Below the pieces are notes generated by a model. It was not told where the DNA came from. It was given only the letters and a program-made list of their open reading frames with translations, and did no database searches. A program made the translations under genes and the position numbers. This document shows positions 8,435 through 16,798 of a stretch of DNA of 64,000 bases, piece by piece. This DNA comes from an uncultured Prolixibacteraceae bacterium. GTDB taxonomy: Bacteria; Bacteroidota; Bacteroidia; Bacteroidales; Prolixibacteraceae. Where the stretch lies: contig CAJXZG010000016.1 in the NCBI GenBank assembly GCA_913063265.1, positions 1-64,000 on the forward strand, read 5' to 3'. How positions within the stretch are numbered: position 1 is the stretch's first letter; each line of letters starts with the position of its first letter.

Positions 8435-9127
8435 TTAAAGAGAAATACCTGCAGTAATGAAGAATCCTCCTGTTGAAGGATTAAGGATTACAGCTCCCGA
8501 CACAGGAAGTGCAAAACTTTCAGTAATTGGAATCTCTTTTGATGTTCCTACACTTATAACGCATACTGTAAATTTGCCGTCACTTGTATATTGTCCATCT
8601 CCAGCTCCCAGTGCCACATCTACATGTTTGAACGAATAACCAGCTTCAAAATACATGTCTCCGTTTTCTCCAAATTTTGTAGCAGGAGTATCTTCTGTTG
8701 CCTCAGTTGCAGGAAGAAACATGTAATAACCTGCAATGCTAAAACCACCAATCCCAAAAGATAAACTTGGTTCTAGAAAATGATTCATTTCGTATGATGT
8801 CCAATCACCACCAAAATAGTAGTCAGTTAATCCAATACTAAAACCACCAATAGAATAACTTGCATAAAGGTCCATTTCCAATGCTTCATTTGACGATGCG
8901 CTTATAGAACCCCAGCCGCCAATTTCAAAACCACCTGTTGCAAAACTTACATAAGGTTGAAAAGCAGGTCCTGATCCAAATTTAGCACCACGCCAAATGT
9001 AGCTGCTATAAATGTCTAAACCAGTATCCCAGGAACTACCTCCTTCTTCATCCTGAGCTTTTAAAGTTGGTGCAATGACTAACATTAATAAAAACAAGCT
9101 TGTTGTAATCAATAGTGTCTTTTTCAT
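8435..9127 (-). CDS. Putative outer-membrane porin (TorF/Gcw_chp-like) of the ammonium operon
   Basis: A 230-residue protein with a classic signal peptide (MKKTLLITTSLFLLMLVIAP, cleavage near LKAQ). The mature part is built of alternating beta strands rich in Gly and aromatic residues (SSYIWRGAKFGSGPAFQP, GGFEIGGWGSISAS, GGFSIGLTDYYFGG) and ends in a strand finishing ITAGISL, like a small outer-membrane barrel. The YIWRG start resembles the TorF/Gcw_chp putative porin family. As first gene of the porin-glnK-amt operon it may let ammonium or small nitrogen compounds cross the outer membrane. That role is inferred from context only. Confidence 0.8.
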   Translation of the reverse strand: MKKTLLITTSLFLLMLVIAPTLKAQDEEGGSSWDTGLDIYSSYIWRGAKFGSGPAFQPYVSFATGGFEIGGWGSISASSNEALEMDLYASYSIGGFSIGLTDYYFGGDWTSYEMNHFLEPSLSFGIGGFSIAGYYMFLPATEATEDTPATKFGENGDMYFEAGYSFKHVDVALGAGDGQYTSDGKFTVCVISVGTSKEIPITESFALPVSGAVILNPSTGGFFITAGISL

Positions 9128-9321
9128 AATTAAATTTTTAAAAGTTAATTTTTAATTTTTATTTCTGCTCGCTAAAATATTTTATAAATCGTTTGATGTT
9201 TGAAATATTGATGCTGTGTTAAATAAAAAACGTTAAAAAATTATTTCAACCCCTTTTAAAATGATTTCGAATCAAAAATATGCATGAAAAAGAGAATTAA
9301 ACCCCATTTGTGTCAAAAAAA

Positions 9322-9337
9322 TATGTTAGTTAACATA
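9322..9337. promoter_or_regulatory. Palindromic operator candidate
   Basis: TATGTTA-GT-TAACATA, a perfect 7-bp dyad with a 2-base centre, about 195 bases upstream of the porin start. Its symmetry suits a homodimeric regulator; no factor is known. Confidence 0.3.
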
Positions 9338-9507
9338 CAATTAATGTTAAAATGCAAAAATAGTTTCAAAAAGACATGAAAAATATATTATAAGTAACAA
9401 AATAATATATATATAGCAATATAAATAGCAAAATAGCAGCGCGTATTGGCAAAGATTGTGAAATTTGCTTATTTATACTTTATAGGTTTCAGGTTAATTG
9501 AAAGTTT

Positions 9508-9527
9508 ATGAATTTTATAAAATTCAT
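9508..9527. promoter_or_regulatory. Perfect 20-bp AT-rich palindrome
   Basis: ATGAATTTTATAAAATTCAT is its own reverse complement, 200 bases upstream of the LTA-synthase-like gene. It could be an operator, or chance in AT-rich DNA, although 20 bp without a spacer is long. Confidence 0.35.
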
Positions 9528-9726
9528 TACTTCAGTGTTTTAACTTTTTTGCATAACACGGTTAAAATATACTTGTGGTATATTTTTCTAATTTTACCAT
9601 GTTTGAAAGATTTTGTGGAAGTCAATTTGTAACATGATGTGGCGATGCAGATGTGAATACAATTGTAAATAATTTATCCACATAATAATAATATATGTTT
9701 TAAATAGGTATGCTTTAAATTCCCGG

Positions 9727-11562
9727 ATGAAAAATCTGATTAATGTTTTTATAAAATACTTTATGTATTGGCTGGTGTATTTTATGCTTTCTAAAATTGT
9801 TTTTTTAGTTAGCAACCTACAACTGACAGCTGATTTGTCCTTTCCCGAAATTGCCGGAATTTTTTACTACGGAATCAAAATGGATATTTCCATGGTTAGT
9901 TATTTAATGATAATTCCTGGAATTATTCTTTGCTTTTCATTTATACTTTCATCAAAGATAATTACCTCCATTTTTCGGATTTATACCTATTTTCTTTTGT
10001 TATTTATTACAATAATCAATACAGTCGATCTTGGATTATATCCGCACTGGGGGACAAGAATAGGATTTTCGGTGGTTGATTATTTAGGTGATCTTCAGGG
10101 ATTATTTTCAAGTGTCAACTGGAAGGATGGTTTGGCGGTACTTTTGATTTTGGCATTTTACGGGATTCTTTTTGTATTTCTTTTTAATCGTTTTTTGAAA
10201 AAAAGTATTCAACTGGCAGCAAAACAGAAATGGTATTTTTCATCAGTTTTCATATTATTAACTGCATTGCTTTTTATTCCTATTCGGGGTGGACTTGGGA
10301 CTTCCCCAATTAATCTTAGCACTGTTTCTTTTAGTACAAAATTTTATGTCAATCAATCGACCTACAATTTTCTGTGGAATTTTTTTGATACTGCCCAGCG
10401 AAGGAAAAATGAAATAAATCCTTGTAGTTACACGGAAATCGAAGTGGCATACAATACTTTTAAGAGATTTGAAAACCAAAGGGCATTTATCGACACTACG
10501 TTGATTGAAATGAATGAATCTGAAAAACCAAACGTAATTTTAATAATTCTTGAAAGTTTTTCAAACAAAGTAATATCGTCATTTGGTGGAGAAAAGTCGA
10601 TATGTCCGAACCTGGATTCAATTTGTGAAGATGCTGTTATTTTCCCTTCATTTTATGCGAGCGGAAATCGTTCCGACAGAGGGATGGCCGCTATTCTTGG
10701 ATCGTACCCTTCGTTGTTGACACATTCGATTATAAACGAGCCTCAAAAATCTGTAAAATTGAAAATGATTTCGGATTATTTTAATCAAAATGATTATTGG
10801 ACCTCCTTTTATTATGGTGGCGATATAGATTTTTATAACCTGAAATCTTTTGTGCTTCAGGGAGCTTATGATGAAATAACCGGGCAGGATGATTTTCCAA
10901 AGGAAATAAGAAATATGAGTAGCTGGGGAGCTCCCGATGGTTATCTGTTTAATAAAGTTTTAAGAGAACTTGAAAAACCAAGACCGTTTTTTACTGTAGT
11001 TTATGCTTTAAGCAGCCATACTCCTTACGATGTTCCTGTTCAAATGTTTCCTGCAAAAACACACGAAGAAAAGTATTTAAATTCTGTTGCATACACTGAT
11101 AGTTGTCTTGGGGATTTTATTAATTCCTTGAAAAAAACCAAAATCTGGGAAAATACGCTGGTGATAATTACCTCAGATCACGGGCATTTATTTCCCGGTC
11201 CTACAGATATTATTGAACCTGCAACTTATCGAATTCCATTGATTTGGACTGGTGGGATTGTGAAAAATCCGGGAGTAATTAATAAAATATGCGGACAGCC
11301 AGATTTGGCGCCAACTCTTGCAAAACAACTGGGTTGGAAATCTGACTCAGCTATGTTTGGACACGATATATTTTCCAAACCATCGTATGCTTTTTATATG
11401 TGTGACAACGGGTGGGGTTATATTTCAGAAGAAGGTGAATATTTTTATGAGCAGCGGTCGGGTAAAATTAGAAACTTTAAAATACCTCAAAATGCAAAAC
11501 CTGATCTGGATTTCGCGAAAGCTTATATGCAGGTGTTGCATGATGATTTTCTGAAAAAATAA
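9727..11562 (+). CDS. LTA-synthase/MdoB-like alkaline phosphatase superfamily membrane enzyme
   Basis: 611 residues. About five hydrophobic helices fill the first 190 residues; a large periplasmic sulfatase-fold domain follows. The domain opens with PNVILIILESFSNKV (metal ligand Glu), has the nucleophile region FYASGNRSDRGMAA with Ser316 where LTA synthases carry Thr, and ends with the TSDHGHLFPG metal-binding motif. Relatives transfer glycerol-phosphate or phosphoethanolamine to envelope glycans or lipids. A Gram-negative Bacteroidota makes no lipoteichoic acid, so the acceptor here is unknown. It converges on a pair of lipid-linked-sugar glycosyltransferase genes, which fits envelope modification. 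Confidence 0.85.
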   Translation: MKNLINVFIKYFMYWLVYFMLSKIVFLVSNLQLTADLSFPEIAGIFYYGIKMDISMVSYLMIIPGIILCFSFILSSKIITSIFRIYTYFLLLFITIINTVDLGLYPHWGTRIGFSVVDYLGDLQGLFSSVNWKDGLAVLLILAFYGILFVFLFNRFLKKSIQLAAKQKWYFSSVFILLTALLFIPIRGGLGTSPINLSTVSFSTKFYVNQSTYNFLWNFFDTAQRRKNEINPCSYTEIEVAYNTFKRFENQRAFIDTTLIEMNESEKPNVILIILESFSNKVISSFGGEKSICPNLDSICEDAVIFPSFYASGNRSDRGMAAILGSYPSLLTHSIINEPQKSVKLKMISDYFNQNDYWTSFYYGGDIDFYNLKSFVLQGAYDEITGQDDFPKEIRNMSSWGAPDGYLFNKVLRELEKPRPFFTVVYALSSHTPYDVPVQMFPAKTHEEKYLNSVAYTDSCLGDFINSLKKTKIWENTLVIITSDHGHLFPGPTDIIEPATYRIPLIWTGGIVKNPGVINKICGQPDLAPTLAKQLGWKSDSAMFGHDIFSKPSYAFYMCDNGWGYISEEGEYFYEQRSGKIRNFKIPQNAKPDLDFAKAYMQVLHDDFLKK

Positions 11563-11576
11563 TTAAACAGCTGTGG

Positions 11577-13262
11577 CTATTCTTTTTTATACTCCGACAA
11601 ATTTATCGAAACCATTTGTCCCCTGTTTCTTTCAATGGTTTGGGTAAACAGTAAAATTGATTTTTGGGGATCTTCAAGTAAATCCAGGGCAATGCTATAA
11701 CGGAATGAGACTTTTGTATCTGGTTTAATCTCCTTTTTGCCCGTAATTTCTTTAAGAGGAGTCGTGCTGAATTCGTTGTGTTTTGGATGGGTATATCCGA
11801 TTAATGGTTTTGATGAATGATCCAGTTTTATGGCATGTCCCGAATTATTGGTTAAAGTTACCTGTAATTTTAAACTGTCAGCAGTTAATTCTTCATTAGA
11901 GTATTCAATGTCGAGATATTTTAAAGATTGAAACTCAGGTACTACTATGGTTTTAATCCATTTTCCGTTTTTTAACTGAATTAAATCTGTCGGATCCATC
12001 CGGTCGGGAATTACTACAAAAAGCGAATCGCCTTCACCGGCAAGTTCTTCATCCCATAAATCGTATTGACAATAACGGTATCCCGGAGCAGCCATGTGAA
12101 TTACAGGATCGCCGGTGTAAAATTCATAAGTCCCGGGAAAATCGAAATTGTTAAACGAGCCTACTTTTTTACCTGCAGCCATTTCTTTTATTTGCTCCAT
12201 TGTTGCTTTGTGGTTATAGAAAGCAAGTTTTGCATGGCCAAAATTTGGCAGAAAATCGGCTGCCATATAAAATCTAAAAATAAAAAATAAGATAACCACC
12301 GGGAGTGCTAATCTTTTAAACCATAATTTAGAAACAGGATTTTTCGAAATCACAGAATATGTGGCAATCATTAACAGCGGTGTGATTGCTGTAGTATAAT
12401 GCGCTTCAATCCGGTTTTTAAAACTCATGACAAAAAAGAAAATATAAAATCCAAGAATACTGAAAATTATTGCTCTTCTGTAAGGATCTTTGTTTATGCG
12501 GAATTTCGTTAGCGCCCAAAATACAAGGATACAACTTAACGGTCCTGCCACAAGAAGCTGGCTTGTTATATTGTTTTGAACCGTCCAGAATCTGACAGGT
12601 TTGGTTCTGTCGCTTAAATGATATTTGAAGGATGGGAAGTTATTGTCGATTTGCCATAAAACGTGGGGTAAAAGTAAAATAACTGTAAGCAAAGCGATAA
12701 ACCAGAAATATTTGCTTTTTAATATTTTCAGGTTTGAAAGTACTACAAAGCCTAATACAAGAAATGCATGGTATTTACTGTAAATCATGGCTGCCACAAT
12801 CAAAGCCAGAATTAACGAAATGCGAATATTTGGTTCAGCTACAAATTTTTTGTAGAACAGAAAAAATAACAATGTAAAAAACACCAGTGGAGTATCAGGG
12901 AGTGAGAGAAAACCACCGATATGTGTATGCACCAACGGAAATGAAATAATAAACAGGGTGAGAAAGAAAAGGTCTTTTTTCTCATTCAGTTCGCTCATTA
13001 TCAATGCCATTGTAATTGTTGTGAGAATGATAAAGAAAAGTCTCAATCCAAGTTCGTTATGCATTATGTTCTTGCCCAGAAATACAAGAAAGGCAGTCAT
13101 TGGAGGATGGTCAAAAAATCCCCATGCCATTTCTTTTGAGTACATCCAGTAATACAATTCATCCACATGCATATTTGTAAAAAATGCCTGGATAATATTT
13201 AAGATCATCCATCCTGCCAGAATGTAATAATGTTTCTTTTCAAGGTTTGAAAATAAATTCAT
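11577..13262 (-). CDS. Glycosyltransferase, GT39/GT83 (ArnT/PMT-like) family
   Basis: A 561-residue polytopic membrane protein. The first luminal loop, MHVDELYYWMYSKEMAWGFFDHPPM, has the acidic DE and the FDHPPM motif typical of GT-C enzymes that use polyprenyl-phosphate sugars. About ten further hydrophobic segments follow, then a soluble C-terminal domain of some 200 residues rich in beta strands. It probably transfers a sugar to an envelope lipid or protein on the periplasmic side. The gene starts six bases after the stop of the related upstream gene, so the two form an operon and may add successive sugars. Substrates cannot be read from sequence. Confidence 0.85.
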   Translation of the reverse strand: MNLFSNLEKKHYYILAGWMILNIIQAFFTNMHVDELYYWMYSKEMAWGFFDHPPMTAFLVFLGKNIMHNELGLRLFFIILTTITMALIMSELNEKKDLFFLTLFIISFPLVHTHIGGFLSLPDTPLVFFTLLFFLFYKKFVAEPNIRISLILALIVAAMIYSKYHAFLVLGFVVLSNLKILKSKYFWFIALLTVILLLPHVLWQIDNNFPSFKYHLSDRTKPVRFWTVQNNITSQLLVAGPLSCILVFWALTKFRINKDPYRRAIIFSILGFYIFFFVMSFKNRIEAHYTTAITPLLMIATYSVISKNPVSKLWFKRLALPVVILFFIFRFYMAADFLPNFGHAKLAFYNHKATMEQIKEMAAGKKVGSFNNFDFPGTYEFYTGDPVIHMAAPGYRYCQYDLWDEELAGEGDSLFVVIPDRMDPTDLIQLKNGKWIKTIVVPEFQSLKYLDIEYSNEELTADSLKLQVTLTNNSGHAIKLDHSSKPLIGYTHPKHNEFSTTPLKEITGKKEIKPDTKVSFRYSIALDLLEDPQKSILLFTQTIERNRGQMVSINLSEYKKE

Positions 13263-13268
13263 GCCTGA

Positions 13269-14891
13269 TTAATTAGGAAGTTTTATCAAATATAATGGTT
13301 GTAAAACTTTATCTCTTGTATTAGGATTTATAAACCGCCCGCCCCAGTTTAAATAAAGGTGCTGATACTCGATTATTGTGTCAGGTTGTATCCTTAAGGA
13401 ATCAAAAGAAAATTTACCATCGGGATTGGTAAATATCCAGCTTCCCGGTTTTTCTACCGCATTTTTTAAATCGGTGGTTGTTTTCAAAAGTGTGGCTTGT
13501 GGTTCGCTGTAGAAAAACAGTTCGTACTGACCATATCTGTAATTGTAAAGATTATTCTCTTTCGATGCTGTTTCAGTAAAATGCCGGGCTGCTTTTGGTG
13601 GCGCCTGATGACTGAAAATAAAAGGAAAAGCGTGAGTGTTTAACACCAGACTCAGACAGGCAAAAGTAATTAATGACGGTGCAACAAGTTGAGAAAATGG
13701 TTCTTTAAACTTATAAATTATATAAATGCTGGTAAGTAATCCCGTAATAACAACTACCCATGTGATTGGGCTTAACGAAGGAAACAGGTACAGATTAAGC
13801 GTAAAAATCATTAACCACAGCACAACAAAAACGAAATTTTGTGTTGGTTTGAATATTTTAAGCTTCTTTTTGCTGTCCAAAGCAATATCTACCCATTTTG
13901 CCGTTAATACTGCAATTAAAGGGACTATTCCAAAAATATAATTAGGCGCCTGGTTTTTGGAAAGACTTATGATGACAAAGAAAATCCAGATTCCGGAAAA
14001 AGTAAAATATTCGTTCGCTTTGAACCTGGTTTTAAATAAAGATTTAAACTCAAAAAAAACAGAAATAAAAAACAGCAATGCCCAGGGTAAAAAAAGATAG
14101 GCAAGGTTATGAATAAAATAAATCGGGTCGTTAAATGCCTGTACATAAGTGCCTGTTATTCTTCCAACATTATTCTCCCAAAAGAAAAACCAGATTCCTT
14201 CCCAGCCAAACTGATTCATTAGCCCGATAAAAGCCGGACTTACAATTATAAATGCCAGAATTATTCCCAAAAACCACCGGTAATCAAAAAGAAATTTAAA
14301 ATCTCTTTTTAAGAGGATATGACCAATTACGGCAAAAGCAGGAATAGCAGCTCCAATTGGCCCTTTGCTTAGCATTGCCAAACCAATCCCTGTAAAACCC
14401 AAAATCCAGTGCTTGTTTTTTTTGGTTTTTATAAATTCAAATAATTGCCATAAGGCGAAGGTTATAAATGCCTGCAGCAAAGTATCAGTATGAATATCCA
14501 TACTGTAAAGCATGTACATCACTGAAAATGCCAAAAAAGTTGCAGTTAAATAACCTACTCGTTTGTTGTAAAGGCTTTTACCCAATTGGAAAGCCCAGTA
14601 GAATCCGGCAAAAACAAGCAATAAAACCGGGAACTTAAACCAAAAGTTAGAAATTCCTCCAATTGAAAAACCTAAAGTTGCCATCCAAAATAACATGGGG
14701 GGTTTCTGGTCGTAGGCATCACCATGTACGGTCAGGTTAATGTATTCTTTATTTTGAAACATTTCTTTGGCAATGGTGGCGTATTTGCCTGCATCTCTTG
14801 TAACATCAATGGGTAAACCTGCAAAATAACTCCATAACAGAACAATGGAGGTGACAATTAAAATGGTTCGAATTTTTTTGTTTTCTATCAT
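13269..14891 (-). CDS. Glycosyltransferase, GT39/GT83 (ArnT-like) family
   Basis: About 540 residues from the ATG at 14891 (MIENKKIRTILIVTSIVLL). The frame stays open 31 codons upstream, but that stretch would put a second, cysteine-rich N terminus before the first membrane helix and looks spurious. The loop after TM1 reads LPIDVTRDAGKYATIAKEM, the ArnT-type acidic motif, followed by DAYDQKPPMLFWMATLGF, where KPP matches the conserved KPPL/KPPM element. At least ten membrane segments and a short periplasmic tail follow. Likely a dolichyl/undecaprenyl-phosphate-sugar-dependent transferase acting in the envelope. It is the first gene of the two-gene operon. Confidence 0.85.
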   Translation of the reverse strand: MIENKKIRTILIVTSIVLLWSYFAGLPIDVTRDAGKYATIAKEMFQNKEYINLTVHGDAYDQKPPMLFWMATLGFSIGGISNFWFKFPVLLLVFAGFYWAFQLGKSLYNKRVGYLTATFLAFSVMYMLYSMDIHTDTLLQAFITFALWQLFEFIKTKKNKHWILGFTGIGLAMLSKGPIGAAIPAFAVIGHILLKRDFKFLFDYRWFLGIILAFIIVSPAFIGLMNQFGWEGIWFFFWENNVGRITGTYVQAFNDPIYFIHNLAYLFLPWALLFFISVFFEFKSLFKTRFKANEYFTFSGIWIFFVIISLSKNQAPNYIFGIVPLIAVLTAKWVDIALDSKKKLKIFKPTQNFVFVVLWLMIFTLNLYLFPSLSPITWVVVITGLLTSIYIIYKFKEPFSQLVAPSLITFACLSLVLNTHAFPFIFSHQAPPKAARHFTETASKENNLYNYRYGQYELFFYSEPQATLLKTTTDLKNAVEKPGSWIFTNPDGKFSFDSLRIQPDTIIEYQHLYLNWGGRFINPNTRDKVLQPLYLIKLPN

Positions 14892-15076
14892 CAGGAAACT
14901 GCAACAGATTTCATATTGAAAAACCGAGAGCAAAAATCGTAATTTTTTTATACAATGTAAAATATTAAACAATTTCCTTATCAAACCGTAAAATTACTTT
15001 TTGCTGTGAAAATTGTAAAGATTGTTATTTTTTGAGCTCAACAGGACTAAAAAGATACGTTTTTGTTTGATTTCAA

Positions 15077-15084
15077 TATATTTG
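15077..15084 (+). promoter_or_regulatory. -7 promoter box for argH
   Basis: TATATTTG matches TAnnTTTG exactly, 110 bases before the argH ATG. No good -33 box lies 19 bases upstream. It sits in the roughly 300-base gap between the divergent glycosyltransferase operon and argH, which otherwise shows nothing. Confidence 0.4.
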
Positions 15085-15193
15085 TTTAGACTTTACAATT
15101 TGCGATAAAACTGTTGTATATTAATAAATTTAATACAGTCTTTTAAATTCATTTCGTCGCATTGTTACATTGGAAACAGCTAAAAAACAAACT

Positions 15194-16525
15194 ATGAAAC
15201 TCTGGGAAAAAGGAATATCTGTAAATAAAGCTATTGAAGATTTTACTGTTGGGAAAGATCGTGAATTGGATCTTTACCTGGCATCATTTGATATTTTGGG
15301 TTCGATGGCTCATGTAAAAATGCTTGAATTTGTCGGACTAATTGAAGAAAATGAATTGCCAAAATTACAGGAAGAGCTGAAAAAATTGTATCAATTATCC
15401 GTTGACGAACAGTTTAAAATTGACGATGGAGTTGAAGATGTACATTCTCAGGTTGAATTTCTACTTACCGACAAATTAGGCGATTTAGGTAAAAAAATTC
15501 ACAGCGGACGTTCCCGTAATGATCAGGTGTTGTTAGATTTAAAACTTTATACGCGAGATGCAATCAAGGAAATTGTTAAAAGTACTTCATCATTAATCGA
15601 TATTTTATTAAAACGTGCCGAGGAGACCAAATCGATTTTAATGCCGGGTTATACACATCTTCAGGTAGCCATGCCATCGTCTTTTGGCCTTTGGTTTAGT
15701 GCTTATGCCGAAAGTTTAACCGATGATTTACAATTGCTTTTATCCGCTTATAAAATAAATAATCAGAATCCTTTGGGGTCGGCAGCAGGTTATGGCTCAT
15801 CCTTTCCGTTAAACCGACAAATGACAACTGATTTACTTGGTTTTGAGAAAATGAATTACAATGTGGTTTATGCCCAAATGGGCCGCGGGAAGGTGGAAAA
15901 AATAGTCACTTTTGCACTTGCAAATATTGCCGGTACTTTGTCAAAATTGGCTTATGATGTTTGTTTGTTTATGAGTCAGAATTTCAATTTTGTGAGTTTA
16001 CCTGACGAATTTACAACAGGATCTAGTATTATGCCTCATAAAAAGAATCCCGATGTTTTTGAATTAATACGGGCACGCTGCAATAAACTTCAGGGAATTC
16101 CCAATCAGATTTCACTTATCATTAATAATCTTCCCAGTGGGTACTTCCGTGACTTGCAAATGGTTAAAGAATTGTTTATTCCTTCATTTACAGAATTAAC
16201 CGACTGTCTTGATATCGCAACGCTGGCACTCGGTAAAACTAAGGTGAATAAAGATATTCTAAATGATTCGAAATACGATTATCTTTTTAGTGTTGAAGAG
16301 GTTAACAAGCTGGTTTTAAGGGGGATTCCGTTTAGGGAAGCTTATGTGCAGATAGGGAAAAAAATTGAATCCGGTGAATTTGAGCCTAAAAAAACCGTAA
16401 GCCACGTGCATGAAGGAAGTATAGGGAATTTGGGGCTGGAAAATATCACGGCATACAAAAGTAGTATAGTAAAGAAATTTCAGTTTGAAAAAGTTGAGCA
16501 AGCTATTGAAAATCTGATTAAATAG
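15194..16525 (+). CDS. argH: Argininosuccinate lyase
   Basis: About 443 residues. The enzyme splits argininosuccinate into arginine and fumarate, the last step of arginine synthesis, as a cytosolic tetramer. The fumarase/aspartase superfamily signature TGSSIMPHKKNPDVFEL, with the catalytic serine loop, is complete, as are DDGVEDVHSQVE and HSGRSRNDQV. I chose the ATG at 15194 (MKLWEKGISVNKA) because the longer version would need a TTG at 15170 and adds eight residues with no homologous feel. No other arg gene is adjacent; it is followed by gltBD. Confidence 0.96.
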   Translation: MKLWEKGISVNKAIEDFTVGKDRELDLYLASFDILGSMAHVKMLEFVGLIEENELPKLQEELKKLYQLSVDEQFKIDDGVEDVHSQVEFLLTDKLGDLGKKIHSGRSRNDQVLLDLKLYTRDAIKEIVKSTSSLIDILLKRAEETKSILMPGYTHLQVAMPSSFGLWFSAYAESLTDDLQLLLSAYKINNQNPLGSAAGYGSSFPLNRQMTTDLLGFEKMNYNVVYAQMGRGKVEKIVTFALANIAGTLSKLAYDVCLFMSQNFNFVSLPDEFTTGSSIMPHKKNPDVFELIRARCNKLQGIPNQISLIINNLPSGYFRDLQMVKELFIPSFTELTDCLDIATLALGKTKVNKDILNDSKYDYLFSVEEVNKLVLRGIPFREAYVQIGKKIESGEFEPKKTVSHVHEGSIGNLGLENITAYKSSIVKKFQFEKVEQAIENLIK

Positions 16526-16798
16526 CTGTCTAAGTATCTGATAATGTGATTGTAATCACTTGTTTTTTGTTCATTGGATTTTAACCTGATGTAATGCTGT
16601 GAAATTCAAGGTTAAGACTATGTTATTTAACACATTTTTGAGATAAACAATTATGAGATTATAATCAGATTGGCTATTTTTGGTTTCACTTCAGAACATA
16701 AACAGATTTTTTGCTTACGATTTTACAGCAACCAGTTAGCCTTTTAACATGTGTTGGCTGTATTTTTTTGCAGAATAGTTAAAAAATAAGATGAAAAT
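16526..16798. other. Intergenic region upstream of gltB
   Basis: 273 bases. It holds a small perfect dyad, GTGATT-GT-AATCAC at 16546-16559, followed by a T-rich stretch: either a weak argH terminator or an operator. It also holds the gltB promoter listed next. Nothing else is recognised. Confidence 0.5.
16652..16682 (+). promoter_or_regulatory. Bacteroidota-type promoter of gltBD
   Basis: TATG (16652-16655), exactly 19 bases, then TATTTTTG (16675-16682). This follows the TTTG-N19-TAnnTTTG consensus with one mismatch in the -33. It predicts a start of transcription near 16690, about 110 bases before the ATG. Confidence 0.5.

Larger units (their letters stand above)
9128..9726. other. AT-rich divergent intergenic region
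   Basis: 599 bases with no gene I believe in. It separates the minus-strand ammonium operon from the plus-strand LTA-synthase-like gene, so it should contain both promoters. I found two palindromes (listed separately) and a possible minus-strand -7 box TATTTTTG at 9355-9362. No RNA gene was recognised. Confidence 0.7.

Noticed and set aside
9594-9815. 73-codon open frame on the minus strand at the start of the LTA-synthase-like gene
   Set aside because: Antisense to a real coding start, low-complexity Ile/Phe/Tyr-rich translation typical of AT-rich DNA, no homolog-like motif.
9727-11562. Ordinary sulfatase
   Set aside because: It has five N-terminal membrane helices and no CxPxR formylglycine motif; the nucleophile region fits LTA-synthase-like transferases.
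15170-15193. TTG start for argH eight codons upstream
   Set aside because: MKLWEKGISVNKA at 15194 is the natural ArgH N terminus with ATG; the extension adds nothing conserved.
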